A stretch of DNA of 64,000 nt from Clostridia bacterium (lineage in GTDB: Bacteria > Bacillota > Clostridia > Oscillospirales > CAG-272). The DNA is taken from positions 1 to 64,000 of the forward strand of contig JAFTNJ010000025.1 in NCBI GenBank assembly GCA_017451915.1, in the 5' to 3' direction. The notes beneath the pieces were generated by a model. That model ran no database searches. It saw only the letters and a program-made list of their open reading frames with translations, and had not been told where the DNA came from. Below are positions 50,067-58,756 of this stretch, piece after piece (position 1 is the stretch's first letter; each line of letters begins with the position of its first letter). The translations under genes were made by a program, and so were the position numbers.

Positions 50067-51560
50067 ATGAAAACAACTGTTTGGGTGCGTTTGATCTGTG
50101 CGTTGCTGATGCTCTGCATGATGACCTCCGTCATCGTTGGCTGCCAGACGCAAGGCGAAGATCCGCAAAACACAAAAGACCCCTCTCAGACCAATGGAAC
50201 CGGTGACGGCGCAACCGATGCCAGAACCGACGAGGACGGTTATCTGCTGGATAACATTCCCGACGATCTCAAGCTCAACCGTGAGATCAAGATCCTCTTT
50301 AGCCAGCACATGAAGAACGATATTGCTCCCGAAGAAACCAGCGATAACGTTGTAGAGAACGCCATCTACCGCAGATGGGTTACCGTTGAGGAGCGTCTCG
50401 GCGCCGAGCTCACCTGGGTGCCTAAGGACGGCCAGTGGAACAACGCCCGTACCGAGTTCTTCAAGCTGGTAGAGACCACCTCTACCACCGGCGACGCTTT
50501 TGACGCCATCATTGCCTACAACCTGTTCCCCGGCGCGCTGACCCAGCAGGGCCTGCTGCAGAACCTGGGTGACACCGACTACATCGACCTCACCGCTCCC
50601 TGGTGGCCGGATGCCTTCCTGGACGAGGTGATGATCAATGACGTGGTTTACGGTCTGGTAGAAAACTCCGCAAAAACCACTATGAACCATCTGCACGGTA
50701 CCTTCTTTAACAACGACCTCATCGAGGCTCACAATATGAGAGACCCCTATGAGATGGTTGCTGCCAATGAGTGGACCTTTGATAACATGATGGCTATGAT
50801 TAAGGACAGTTGGCAGGATCTGAACAGCAACGGTATTAAGGACGACTCCGACTTCTTCGGCGTGGTTACCGGTACCGAGGCGAAGATCGAGACCTGGTTC
50901 TTTGCTATGGGTTATCGTTACTCTCAGCGGAACACCGACGGTGTGCCTGAGCTGCTTATGGGCAATTCCTCCAAGATGACCGAGTGGATCGACCGTTTCA
51001 ACGTAGCTACCGATACCAACGACTTCCTGCTTTACGATACCAAGGGACACACCAAGGCCTTCTTTGAGGAGCGTGCCATTCTGTACACCACCTCTCTGGT
51101 AATGGTCAACACCATGATCAGCCAGGGCCTGGAAATGAACTACGGTGTAGTTCCGGTTCCGAAGGGAAGCGAGGATCAGGAAAAGTACATCAGTAACGTA
51201 GCAAACCACCACGCCGCGTGGATGGTTCCCATTGAGGCCGAGGATCTTCAGGAGTCTTCCGCGCTGATCGAGTGCATGGCTTCCGAGTCCTACCGTCAGA
51301 TCGCTCCCGTTTACTTCGATGCTTGCGTAAAGCTTCGCTACGCTCCCGATGAAAGACTGGCCGATATGTATGACCTGATCCGTGATACCATCACCTTCGA
51401 CTTCTGCCAGATCTACTCCTTCGTATTCACCGTAGACCCCAGAAAGATGATCACCAACTGCACCAAGGGCACCACGCAGTGGGCTTCCCAGTGGGCTTCC
51501 TCCGGCGCAGCCACCGAGACCGCTTTCCAGCAGATTCTGACCCTGTACGGAGTGGGTTAA
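50067..51560 (+). CDS. Lipoprotein extracellular solute-binding protein 3
   Basis: 497-aa binding lipoprotein with lipobox VIVGC (lipid Cys 26), a linker rich in Asp, Thr and Gln, then the binding fold (EERLGAELTWVPKDGQWN, NEWTFDNMMAMIKDSW, IECMASESYRQIAP, ending ILTLYGVG). It is nearly collinear with the protein at 48343 and clearly the product of a recent tandem duplication that included the upstream control region. The ligand is unknown; by context, a plant-derived oligosaccharide is likely. Confidence 0.88.
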   Translation: MKTTVWVRLICALLMLCMMTSVIVGCQTQGEDPQNTKDPSQTNGTGDGATDARTDEDGYLLDNIPDDLKLNREIKILFSQHMKNDIAPEETSDNVVENAIYRRWVTVEERLGAELTWVPKDGQWNNARTEFFKLVETTSTTGDAFDAIIAYNLFPGALTQQGLLQNLGDTDYIDLTAPWWPDAFLDEVMINDVVYGLVENSAKTTMNHLHGTFFNNDLIEAHNMRDPYEMVAANEWTFDNMMAMIKDSWQDLNSNGIKDDSDFFGVVTGTEAKIETWFFAMGYRYSQRNTDGVPELLMGNSSKMTEWIDRFNVATDTNDFLLYDTKGHTKAFFEERAILYTTSLVMVNTMISQGLEMNYGVVPVPKGSEDQEKYISNVANHHAAWMVPIEAEDLQESSALIECMASESYRQIAPVYFDACVKLRYAPDERLADMYDLIRDTITFDFCQIYSFVFTVDPRKMITNCTKGTTQWASQWASSGAATETAFQQILTLYGVG

Positions 51561-51573
51561 TTCCTTATAACAT

Positions 51574-51617
51574 GAATGCCGACGGGGCAACTGCTCCGTC
51601 GGCATTCGTTTTTTTTA
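51574..51617 (+). terminator. Terminator of solute-binding protein 3
   Basis: 12-bp stem GAATGCCGACGG (51574-51585) / CCGTCGGCATTC (51596-51607), then a long T-run. Confidence 0.92.
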
Positions 51618-51646
51618 AAATCGTTTTGTATTAAACGAATTTTTAC

Positions 51647-51676
51647 TTGACAACCGATGAAAAATTTGCTATAATC
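51647..51676 (+). promoter_or_regulatory. Promoter of the marR-acyl-CoA ligase operon
   Basis: TTGACA (51647-51652), 18-bp spacer, TATAAT (51671-51676). Confidence 0.82.
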
Positions 51677-51718
51677 AAGGTTGTGCAACCCAAAGTATGA
51701 TTGAAAGGAAGTGATGGC

Positions 51719-52261
51719 TTGGCCGAGAATGACGAGCCCCGCAACCGAGCGTCCTATGACACGGAGGAGGTTTACAACACCTTTACCAAGCTGTTGGACG
51801 TCAGTAAGTATTTTCGCGCTTACTGTTACCATTCCGTGGTGGATCTCGGCTTTACACGAAACGAGATCGACGTTCTCATGTCTTTAAAGCAGCACCCCGA
51901 AAAGAATACGGTCAAGGGGATCAGCGAAACGGTGCATCTTTCCAAGGGCATGATCAGCCAGGCGGTGGAAAGCCTGCGGCGAAAGAAGTACGTTACCGTC
52001 AACCCCGACGAAAAGGACCGTCGATCGGTGCTGATCCATCTGTGCAGTATCTCCCAGCCGGTGCTGGAGCGTTTGAAGGAGGCCTCTGCCGCGTTTATCG
52101 GTAAGATCGTCAGCGGCATCTCCAAGGAGCAGCTGGCCCAGGTCGGGCTGCTTGTGACCCAGGTATATTCCAACAAGGAAAAAATGAAATCTCCGGATGC
52201 GAAAAGCGCGTCCGAAAATACGATAGGAGGCGCCGCATTGGCGACGAGTGAACATGAGTAA
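51719..52261 (+). CDS. MarR-family transcriptional regulator
   Basis: About 180-aa winged-helix regulator. The recognition region is TVKGISETVHLSKGMISQAVESLRRK and the wing is NPDEKDRRSVLIHL with D-x-R. The start is TTG near 51719, about 8 bp after AAGGAAG; another TTG six codons earlier is possible. Its stop overlaps the beginning of the acyl-CoA ligase gene. It probably responds to fatty-acid or aromatic acyl ligands and controls the ligase. Confidence 0.88.
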   Translation: MAENDEPRNRASYDTEEVYNTFTKLLDVSKYFRAYCYHSVVDLGFTRNEIDVLMSLKQHPEKNTVKGISETVHLSKGMISQAVESLRRKKYVTVNPDEKDRRSVLIHLCSISQPVLERLKEASAAFIGKIVSGISKEQLAQVGLLVTQVYSNKEKMKSPDAKSASENTIGGAALATSEHE

Positions 52262-53963
52262 AGTAAAAAAGACCGAGCGTATCTATACGCCCATTGAAAG
52301 CATTGCCGATTTTGCAACCAAGATCGCATCCTTTGGTGATCGTACCGCGTACCGGTATTTTGACCGTCAGCACAATCTGCTGTCCATTACCTATAAAAAT
52401 CTTTCTGCCAAGTTTTTGCAGCAGGCCGCAGGATTGCGCGCCGCAGGACTGGCCGGCAAGCGGATTGCCGTGATCGGTGAGACCTCGGTGGAGTGGGTGG
52501 TCTCCTATGTTTCCACCATTGCCGCGGGCGGTGTTGCCGTTCCCCTGGATCGGGAGCTGGCCGTGGACGAGATCGAGGGCTTTTTGGAGTTTGCCGAGGT
52601 GGACGCCATTATTTATTCCCATACCTTTAATGAAAAGTTCAAGCATCTGGAGCAGGAGCATCCTACGGTAAAGGTGCTCATTCCCCTGGCTCCCGAGAAG
52701 GGCGCGGAGCTCTCCGAGCGGATCCTGCCTTACAGCGAGTTGATGGAAATGGGTGAGGAGGAGCTGAAGCGTGGCTACGAGTATCCCCAGCTGCTGGATC
52801 CTGATCGCATGATAGAAATGCTCTTTACCTCGGGTACCACGGGAAGCAGTAAATGCGTGATGATCTCGGAAAAGAACGTGGTTTCGGTGGTGAACTCGGC
52901 TTGTGAGTCGGTGAATTTCTCGGCCGACGATTCCATCGTGTCGGTACTGCCCATTCACCATACCTACGAGCTTGCCATCATGCTGGCGGCTCTCAACTAC
53001 GGTATGAATATTGCTATCAACGATAGCCTGAAGCGTGTGCTCAAGAATTTTGCAACCTTCAAGCCCACGGGCCTGGTTCTGGTTCCTCTGTTCGTCAGCA
53101 CTATGAATAAGAAGATCTGGGAGGAGGCCAAGAAGGGCAAAAAGGATAAGCTGCTCAAGGGCCTTACCAAGGTCTCTCGCGTGATGCGCGGTGTGAACGT
53201 GGACCTGCGTGCCACCCTGTTCAAGCAGGTGACCGCGGCCTTTGGCGGAAATTTGAAGAAGATCGTTTGCGGCGGCGCCGCTCTCAATCCCGAATTGACC
53301 GCTACCTTTGCCGAGTTCGGTATTGATATTTACGAGGGCTACGGCATTACCGAGTGCGCTCCCCTGATCGCGGTCAGCCCCTACTACGCGCCTAAGCGCG
53401 GCTCGGTAGGTCCTGCCGTGCCTTGCTGTCAGGTCCGCATTGCCTCCGAGCATGAGAACGATCTGGGCTATGCTGAGGGCGAGATCCAGGTACAGGGCGA
53501 CAACGTAATGCTTGGCTACTACAAAAAGCCCGAGGAGACTGCCAAGGTCTTTACCGAGGACGGTTGGTTCTGCACGGGTGACGTGGGTTACATGGATGAT
53601 GACGGCTATATCTTCATCACGGGACGGAAGAAGAACGTGATCGTGCTGGAGAACGGCAAAAACGTGTTCCCCGAGGAGATCGAGGAATACCTTGGAAAGA
53701 TCGATACCATTGCCGAGTGCGTGGTTTTGGGACGGAAGGCCGAGGACTCCGATGAGGTGACTCTGACGGCTCTGGTTTATCCCCAGATGGATAAGTTTGA
53801 GCGAAACGAGGAGCACGAGAAGATTGAGGAGACGGTTCGCGCCCAGGTGAACAAGATGAACCACAAGCTGGTATCTTATAAGCATATCCGCGATGTGGAA
53901 TTCCGTTACGAGCCCTTCGAAAAGACCACCTCCAAGAAGATCAAGCGTCACTTGGTAAAATAA
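52254..53963 (+). CDS. AMP-binding acyl-CoA ligase (long-chain FadD-like)
   Basis: 569-aa adenylate-forming ligase that activates a carboxylic acid with ATP and CoA. Motifs: P-loop MLFTSGTTGSSKCVM, A4 region IHHTYELAIMLAA, YEGYGITECAPL, GDVGYMDDDGYIFITGRKKN and the C-terminal hinge and Lys in KTTSKKIKRHLV. Residue pattern and length fit long-chain or medium-chain acyl-CoA synthetases. I place the start at ATG 52254, with GTG 52248 as alternative; AGGAGG is somewhat far at 52225-52230. Cotranscribed with the MarR gene. Confidence 0.88.
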   Translation: MSKVKKTERIYTPIESIADFATKIASFGDRTAYRYFDRQHNLLSITYKNLSAKFLQQAAGLRAAGLAGKRIAVIGETSVEWVVSYVSTIAAGGVAVPLDRELAVDEIEGFLEFAEVDAIIYSHTFNEKFKHLEQEHPTVKVLIPLAPEKGAELSERILPYSELMEMGEEELKRGYEYPQLLDPDRMIEMLFTSGTTGSSKCVMISEKNVVSVVNSACESVNFSADDSIVSVLPIHHTYELAIMLAALNYGMNIAINDSLKRVLKNFATFKPTGLVLVPLFVSTMNKKIWEEAKKGKKDKLLKGLTKVSRVMRGVNVDLRATLFKQVTAAFGGNLKKIVCGGAALNPELTATFAEFGIDIYEGYGITECAPLIAVSPYYAPKRGSVGPAVPCCQVRIASEHENDLGYAEGEIQVQGDNVMLGYYKKPEETAKVFTEDGWFCTGDVGYMDDDGYIFITGRKKNVIVLENGKNVFPEEIEEYLGKIDTIAECVVLGRKAEDSDEVTLTALVYPQMDKFERNEEHEKIEETVRAQVNKMNHKLVSYKHIRDVEFRYEPFEKTTSKKIKRHLVK

Positions 53964-53984
53964 GAATCGCATATCACAAATAAT

Positions 53985-54030
53985 AAAAACCGCTTTTACT
54001 ATCTCAAGGATAGTAAAAGCGGTTTTTACA
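53985..54030. terminator. Bidirectional rho-independent terminator
   Basis: 19-bp stem AAAAACCGCTTTTACTATC / complement with 5-nt loop; A-run on one side and T-run on the other. It separates convergent genes ending at 53963 and 54037. Confidence 0.93.
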
Positions 54031-54036
54031 TAGTGA

Positions 54037-55086
54037 TTAGATCTCGATCCAACGTCTTTCGGCGGCGGATTGGAGAATGGCGTCAACAACCTGCTGTCCC
54101 TGCGCGCCATGGGCGAGGGTGGGGAACAGGGGATCGCGCTTGCCTTTCATGGCGTCCACAAAGGCGCGCTCCTGCTCCAGGTAGAATTCCTTTGGTACCT
54201 CCACCGTTTCCAAACGCAGGTCCTTTGGATCTCCCTCGCCTTGACATACTCCCAGGACGGTGGGATTGTTGAGGCCGAAGGAAAGGGAGCCCTTGTTTCC
54301 GTACACGTCGTAGCGAATGGTGTTGGCGTGTCCAATGGCACAACGGGTGATGTGGAAGCTACCGTCCGCGCCGTTGGCGAATTTTGCAATAAAGCTGCAT
54401 TGATCGTCGGTTTCCACAGGGGCGCTCTCCTCGCTATCCAAACGCTTTCGCTCCGTAACCACGATGTTTTGCGTGGCACAAAGCTCGGTGATGTTGCCCG
54501 CGAGAAGTTGGGCCAGATCGATCAGGTGAACGCCCAGGTCACCGATCACGCCCGAGGCGGCGTATTCCTTAACAAACCGCCACTCCAGGCGGCGACCTTC
54601 CCAAAAGGCACTGCTTTTCAGATACGCCACGTTCAGTCCCACGATCCTTCCAATGGCACCGCTGTCCACAAGATGCTTGGCAAAGCGAACCGCCGGCTTG
54701 AAGCGGTAAGAGAAGCAGGTCATGCCAAAGGCAGGACTTTGCTTTTCGGCCTCCAGGATCTGCAAGGCCTCCCCGTAGCTCATGGCAAGGGGCTTTTCCA
54801 GGTTCACGGGCTTGCCCGCCTTCAGGGCATCGATGGCCATTGGTGCGTGGAGATGGTTGGGGGTACAGATCTCCACCGCGTCCACGTCGGGGTCGGCGAT
54901 CAGATCCAGGTAATTTTCATAGCATTTTTCGGCGGGAAGCTGCAGTTGCTCGTTCTTCTCCCCAATGGCCTTGGGATCAATATCACAAATGGCCGTGATC
55001 TTGACGTCCTCATAGGCAAGCAGCTCCTTGATGTGCTTTTTGGCAATGCCGCCCACGCCGATGATACCGATATTTACTGTTTTCAT
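54037..55086 (-). CDS. Gfo/Idh/MocA-family oxidoreductase
   Basis: 349-aa sugar oxidoreductase. N-terminal Rossmann motif IGVGGIAKKH; EKPLAMSYGEAL carries the EKP lysine; GVIGDLGVHLIDLAQLL carries the conserved Asp and His. GGAGTGG precedes the ATG. It lies 18 bp downstream of the thuA-like gene; this pair is often found together in Bacillota and Bacteroidota sugar loci and has been linked to trehalose-type or keto-sugar metabolism. The substrate is not identifiable. Confidence 0.88.
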   Translation of the reverse strand: MKTVNIGIIGVGGIAKKHIKELLAYEDVKITAICDIDPKAIGEKNEQLQLPAEKCYENYLDLIADPDVDAVEICTPNHLHAPMAIDALKAGKPVNLEKPLAMSYGEALQILEAEKQSPAFGMTCFSYRFKPAVRFAKHLVDSGAIGRIVGLNVAYLKSSAFWEGRRLEWRFVKEYAASGVIGDLGVHLIDLAQLLAGNITELCATQNIVVTERKRLDSEESAPVETDDQCSFIAKFANGADGSFHITRCAIGHANTIRYDVYGNKGSLSFGLNNPTVLGVCQGEGDPKDLRLETVEVPKEFYLEQERAFVDAMKGKRDPLFPTLAHGAQGQQVVDAILQSAAERRWIEI

Positions 55087-55104
55087 CGTACCACTCCTTC
55101 AAAA

Positions 55105-55872
55105 TCAAGCCACGGGGGTGTGATCCTCATCGGAGTGATCCGCAATTTCCACCTGCTCCAGGGGCGGTACAAATTTGCCCAGGGTGGGACGGGGACCGCC
55201 CGAGGGCTTTGCCCAGAAGACCGCGTTGGCAATGACCTGGCGAATATCCTGGCGATAGTAGGTGGGATAGGCCTCGTGACCGGGACGAAAATAGAAGATC
55301 TTACCCATGCCGCGGTGGAAGCAGCAACCGCTACGGAAGACCTCGCCGCCCGAGAACCAGCTGACGAACACCACGGAATCGGGGGCGGGAATTTCAAACC
55401 GCTCGCCGTAGGTCTCCTCTTGCGGGAGCTCGATGTATTCGGGCAGACCGTGGGCGATGGGATGCCCCGGCTCGATGACCCAAATGCGTTCTTTCTCATT
55501 GTTTTCTCTCCATTTGGAGCGGCAAACCGTGCCCATCAGGCGCACGAAGGGCTTGCAAAGATGTCCCGAATGGAGAACGATGAAGCCCATGCCATCCAGC
55601 ACGCGCTTTTGTACTCGCTCGGCAATCTCATCGGGAATGGCCGCGTGGCGTTTGTGGGCCCACCAGATCAGAACGTCGGTATTGTTCAGCGTTTCTTCGT
55701 CCAATCCGCATTCCGGCATATCCAGCGTAGCGGTGCGCACCTCCAGCTCGGGGTAAGCCTCCAAGCCCTCGGCAATGGCACCGTGGATCCCCTTGGGATA
55801 CACCTTGGCAATTTTTTCGCTGGTGCATTCGTGGTAATATTCGTTCCAAACCGTAACCTTGATCTTTTCCAT
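55105..55872 (-). CDS. ThuA-domain protein
   Basis: 255-aa protein of the ThuA/glutamine-amidotransferase-like fold ([10 protein letters not shown] at the start, [48 protein letters not shown]). In rhizobia ThuA acts with ThuB, a Gfo/Idh enzyme, in conversion of trehalose to 3-keto-trehalose. The same pairing is seen here with the gene at 54037. It is first in a two-gene operon with a consensus promoter. Confidence 0.87.
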   Translation of the reverse strand: MEKIKVTVWNEYYHECTSEKIAKVYPKGIHGAIAEGLEAYPELEVRTATLDMPECGLDEETLNNTDVLIWWAHKRHAAIPDEIAERVQKRVLDGMGFIVLHSGHLCKPFVRLMGTVCRSKWRENNEKERIWVIEPGHPIAHGLPEYIELPQEETYGERFEIPAPDSVVFVSWFSGGEVFRSGCCFHRGMGKIFYFRPGHEAYPTYYRQDIRQVIANAVFWAKPSGGPRPTLGKFVPPLEQVEIADHSDEDHTPVA

Positions 55873-55907
55873 GCTTTTGTATTCCTTTCGTTTCTTTCAA
55901 CGACTTG

Positions 55908-55936
55908 ATTATACAGCGAACAACGGATTTTTTCAA
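55908..55936 (-). promoter_or_regulatory. Promoter of the thuA-Gfo/Idh operon
   Basis: Minus strand TTGAAA (55931-55936), 17-bp spacer, TATAAT (55908-55913). It lies just after the AraC gene stop at 55959. Confidence 0.82.
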
Positions 55937-55958
55937 GGCACAGGCAGAAACAAAATCT

Positions 55959-56792
55959 TCACTTTTCGATACTGTTGCCCATGGCTTTTTGATATTCGGT
56001 GGGAGCCGTGCCGGTTTCCTTTTTGAAGGCGCGGCAGAAATAGGAGGGATTGTCATAGCCCAACTGTCCCGCAATTTCGGCAACGGAGAGATCGGTGTGC
56101 AAAAGCAGGGTTTTGGCCTGCTCGGCCTTTCGTTTGGCGCGATACTCCGAGGGGGACATTCCGGTGTATTCCTTGAACAACCTACGAAAATACGCGGGAG
56201 TGACAAAGCAGCTTCGCGCGATCTCTTCTACGGAGAGGGTCTGCTTCTCGTCGGTTTGCAAATAGCGGATCCCTTTTTCAATGGTTTGCAGGCCGCGGCG
56301 GCGAATGATCCTGCGCTCTTTCCGCAGAGCCAGCAGGGAAAGGAGCTTATACAGATCGCTTTGGATCTCCAGCATTGGACGGGAGGGCATGGAAAAATAG
56401 GAGGGGAGCCGGGTCAAAATGGCAATGACCTCCATATCCGTAAGGCTTTTTTCCAGAATCTCAATTTCGGAGGAGATGCAGAGGGGTTGCTCGGAAAACA
56501 GGCAGAATTCCACAAGCAGGGTAACGGGAGTGCCATCGCAATGCAGGAACCGGACGGAATATTCGCTTCCTTGGGGGATCGACACCAGAGCTCCCCGCGG
56601 AACCGGGAGAACCGATCCGGTTTTGAATGTGAATGTCCCCTCACAACCGCAAAACCACAAAAGGGCATTTTGCTTTCGCGGTGCCTTCATAACGTAGGTG
56701 TGACCCTCCTTCCAGAATTGCTTCATGGAGAACAAGGAGGAAACCGCAAGATTTTCCATTTCCGATAATTTTAACAGATCGACCGTTTTCAT
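55959..56792 (-). CDS. AraC-family transcriptional regulator
   Basis: 277-aa regulator with an N-terminal cupin domain (HTYVMKAPRKQNALLWF, PVPRGALVSIPQGSEYSV). The C-terminal helices are LSVEEIARSCFVTPAYFRRLF and LSVAEIAGQLGYDNPSYFCRAF with TAPTEYQK. GGAGG precedes the ATG. It lies directly upstream of the thuA pair on the same strand and is its probable activator. A TATAAT on the minus strand at 56821-56826 is the likely -10. Confidence 0.9.
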   Translation of the reverse strand: MKTVDLLKLSEMENLAVSSLFSMKQFWKEGHTYVMKAPRKQNALLWFCGCEGTFTFKTGSVLPVPRGALVSIPQGSEYSVRFLHCDGTPVTLLVEFCLFSEQPLCISSEIEILEKSLTDMEVIAILTRLPSYFSMPSRPMLEIQSDLYKLLSLLALRKERRIIRRRGLQTIEKGIRYLQTDEKQTLSVEEIARSCFVTPAYFRRLFKEYTGMSPSEYRAKRKAEQAKTLLLHTDLSVAEIAGQLGYDNPSYFCRAFKKETGTAPTEYQKAMGNSIEK

Positions 56793-56946
56793 AGATGCCT
56801 CCGCACATTGTATTGATTTTATTATAGCATGCGCCTATGAAAAAGTAAATAGAAAGATGAAAAATCTGCATTTTTCGCATCTTTGAAGCCGAGGAGATAT
56901 TGACGGGAGCGCCTTTTGGAAAAAAACGCTCCCATCAACAAAAAAG

Positions 56947-57642
56947 CTATATTTTTCCCGCCAGAGTTTCCCGCAAGCGGTGCAGGATGCGTTTTTCCAG
57001 GCGGGAGATGTAGGATTGGGAAATGCCAAGGAGGTCGGCCACCTCCTTTTGCGTCATTTCGGAGCCGTTGCGAAGGCCGTAGCGTAGCTCAATCAGCTCC
57101 CGTTCCCGCGGATCCAGCATAGCCACGGCGGCCCGTACCATTTTACGCTCCTCCCGTTGCTCCAGGTCGTAGGAGACGCTGTCCTCGTCGTTGCCGAGAA
57201 TGTCCGAGAGAAGAAGCTCGTTGCCGTCCCAATCCACATTCAGGGGCTCGTCAATAGAGATCTCACATTTTTGGCCTCCGTTCTTTCGAATGTGCATCAG
57301 GATCTCGTTCTCAATGCATCGGGAGGCGTAGGTGGCCAGCTTGATGTTCTTTTCGGCGCGAAAGCTGTTGATGGCCTTGATCAGTCCCACCGTGCCAATG
57401 GAGATCAGATCCTCAATGCCGGTGCCGGTGTTTTCAAAGCGCTTGGCAATATACACCACCAGGCGCAGATTGTGCTCCACCAGCACGGCGCGGGCACTTT
57501 CGTCCTCCAGGCGGGCAATGTACGCGGCCTCTTGCTCCTGGGGCAGGGGAGGCGGCAGCACCTCGGGGCCGTTGATGTAAAAAATGCTTTTGGATTTGCT
57601 ATGGGCGGCAAGCCATAGGCGGATCCGCTGAATCAGCTTCAT
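56947..57642 (-). CDS. sigE: RNA polymerase sporulation sigma factor SigE (pro-form)
   Basis: 231-aa sigma factor, the early mother-cell regulator of sporulation. The N-terminal stretch (residues 1-30, basic and hydrophobic, [18 protein letters not shown]) is the pro-sequence removed by Spo[12 protein letters not shown] follows, as in other SigE proteins. Region 2 includes [18 protein letters not shown]. Region 4 has the helix-turn-helix [21 protein letters not shown]. It lies 48 bp downstream of spoIIGA. The common third neighbour sigG is missing; an AraC gene follows instead. Confidence 0.95.
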   Translation of the reverse strand: MKLIQRIRLWLAAHSKSKSIFYINGPEVLPPPLPQEQEAAYIARLEDESARAVLVEHNLRLVVYIAKRFENTGTGIEDLISIGTVGLIKAINSFRAEKNIKLATYASRCIENEILMHIRKNGGQKCEISIDEPLNVDWDGNELLLSDILGNDEDSVSYDLEQREERKMVRAAVAMLDPRERELIELRYGLRNGSEMTQKEVADLLGISQSYISRLEKRILHRLRETLAGKI

Positions 57643-57690
57643 AATATTCCTCCTGAAAAATAGATTTTTGAATTGTTTTTGCCCCTTTGG

Positions 57691-58557
57691 TCAATCGGCG
57701 GCGATCACGGCGTTCAGCCCCGTGGGCAGAGCGTTGGGCATCGGAGTGGGAGCGATGAGATAGTCGGCGGCGTAGCGTTCCCCGTGCTTGGTGATATAGA
57801 GGGCATCGGGAAGAATGGCCAAAAGCAACCGCTGACCGCCGGCGGTGTGCGCCACCACGGGACGGGTGCGTCGGGCATCGTCTCCGCCTTGGGTCAGCCA
57901 ATGGGTGCAATCTCCCCGGTGACAAGCCTGAACCAAGATGGGAGGGAGGGCCGACGCCAGAGCGGCCAGATCGGCAACAATGACGCTTTTTCCACTGACC
58001 GGGTCACGGAGCAGATTTCCCGTATCCTCCAGGGCATACAGAGTGACCGAGGTGCCAAAGAGTACTGCTTCTATTTGAACGGTCACGGTCTTTTTTGCCC
58101 GTTTCCAAAAGCGTCCTCCCTTTGCCGTAACCAGTGCCGCCAGACATCCCACCAGGGCAAAGCTCCAGGCGGAGAGATTTTCGCCCTCCCAGGCGTCAAA
58201 GGGAAGCTGCAGACGGTTGAGACAGCTATACAGCGCCGTCATGATTCCTCCAAGGGTCATGGAAACAAACAGAAATACGGGAGTGATGCGCAATGTGGCG
58301 CGCCAAAAGCCATGCCGCGTTCCTGTGGCCAGGGCACACAGGAGAAAGGCCGCCAGGACGTCGGCGAAGAATCCCCCAAGCCCATCCCATCCCAGGAGCA
58401 GAGAGAGCAGGGCGTAGCCACCTCCCAGCGCCGCGGCCAGGAGCCCACGCAGTCGCCCCAGGCGTCGGTGGAGGAGCGAGGCGGAGATCATCAGGCAAAG
58501 CAGGTCCATGCTTGCGTTGATCAAAAAATAGAGATCGGCGTAGAGATCGGTTTCCAT
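57691..58557 (-). CDS. spoIIGA: Sigma-E processing peptidase SpoIIGA
   Basis: 288-aa membrane aspartic protease that cleaves pro-sigma-E at the division septum. Five hydrophobic segments occupy residues about 5-145. The soluble C-terminal protease domain has the single Asp-protease motif DTGN at 178-181 followed by LLRDPVSGK, as in known SpoIIGA. Length is close to the Bacillus protein (309 aa). AAGGAGG precedes the ATG. It is first in the spoIIG operon. Confidence 0.92.
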   Translation of the reverse strand: METDLYADLYFLINASMDLLCLMISASLLHRRLGRLRGLLAAALGGGYALLSLLLGWDGLGGFFADVLAAFLLCALATGTRHGFWRATLRITPVFLFVSMTLGGIMTALYSCLNRLQLPFDAWEGENLSAWSFALVGCLAALVTAKGGRFWKRAKKTVTVQIEAVLFGTSVTLYALEDTGNLLRDPVSGKSVIVADLAALASALPPILVQACHRGDCTHWLTQGGDDARRTRPVVAHTAGGQRLLLAILPDALYITKHGERYAADYLIAPTPMPNALPTGLNAVIAAD

Positions 58558-58579
58558 GGAGTCCTCCTTTCTTTCCCCT

Positions 58580-58612
58580 ATTATACTCGAAAAGGGAAGA
58601 TAATTTTGTCAT
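58580..58612 (-). promoter_or_regulatory. Candidate spoIIG promoter with long spacer
   Basis: Minus strand ATGACA (58607-58612) and TATAAT (58580-58585) separated by 21 bp. The Bacillus subtilis spoIIG promoter is known for a 22-bp spacer that requires Spo0A. On the plus strand TCGAA (58588-58592) partly matches the 0A box TGTCGAA. Confidence 0.55.
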
Positions 58613-58672
58613 AAAAGGGTTCAAACCGAAAAAAATTTGGAAGAAACTCTATACATTTGGCAAAAGATATGG

Positions 58673-58678
58673 TATAAT
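58673..58678 (+). promoter_or_regulatory. -10 element of the M24 peptidase-plsY operon
   Basis: TATAAT at 58673-58678, with TATACA at 58650-58655 as a weak -35 at 17-bp spacing. The leader before the ATG is about 70 nt. Confidence 0.55.
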
Positions 58679-58756
58679 AATAAGTAATTTCCGGGCGTGG
58701 CAAGGCGTTGCCTCAAATCCCGGTTGAAATGCCTGCAAAGGAGAAAGAGGTTTTTT

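Noticed and set aside
46491..51605. Long minus-strand frames opposite the three solute-binding protein genes
   Set aside because: Their repeated similarity to each other only mirrors the paralogous plus-strand genes; no start signals or known domains.
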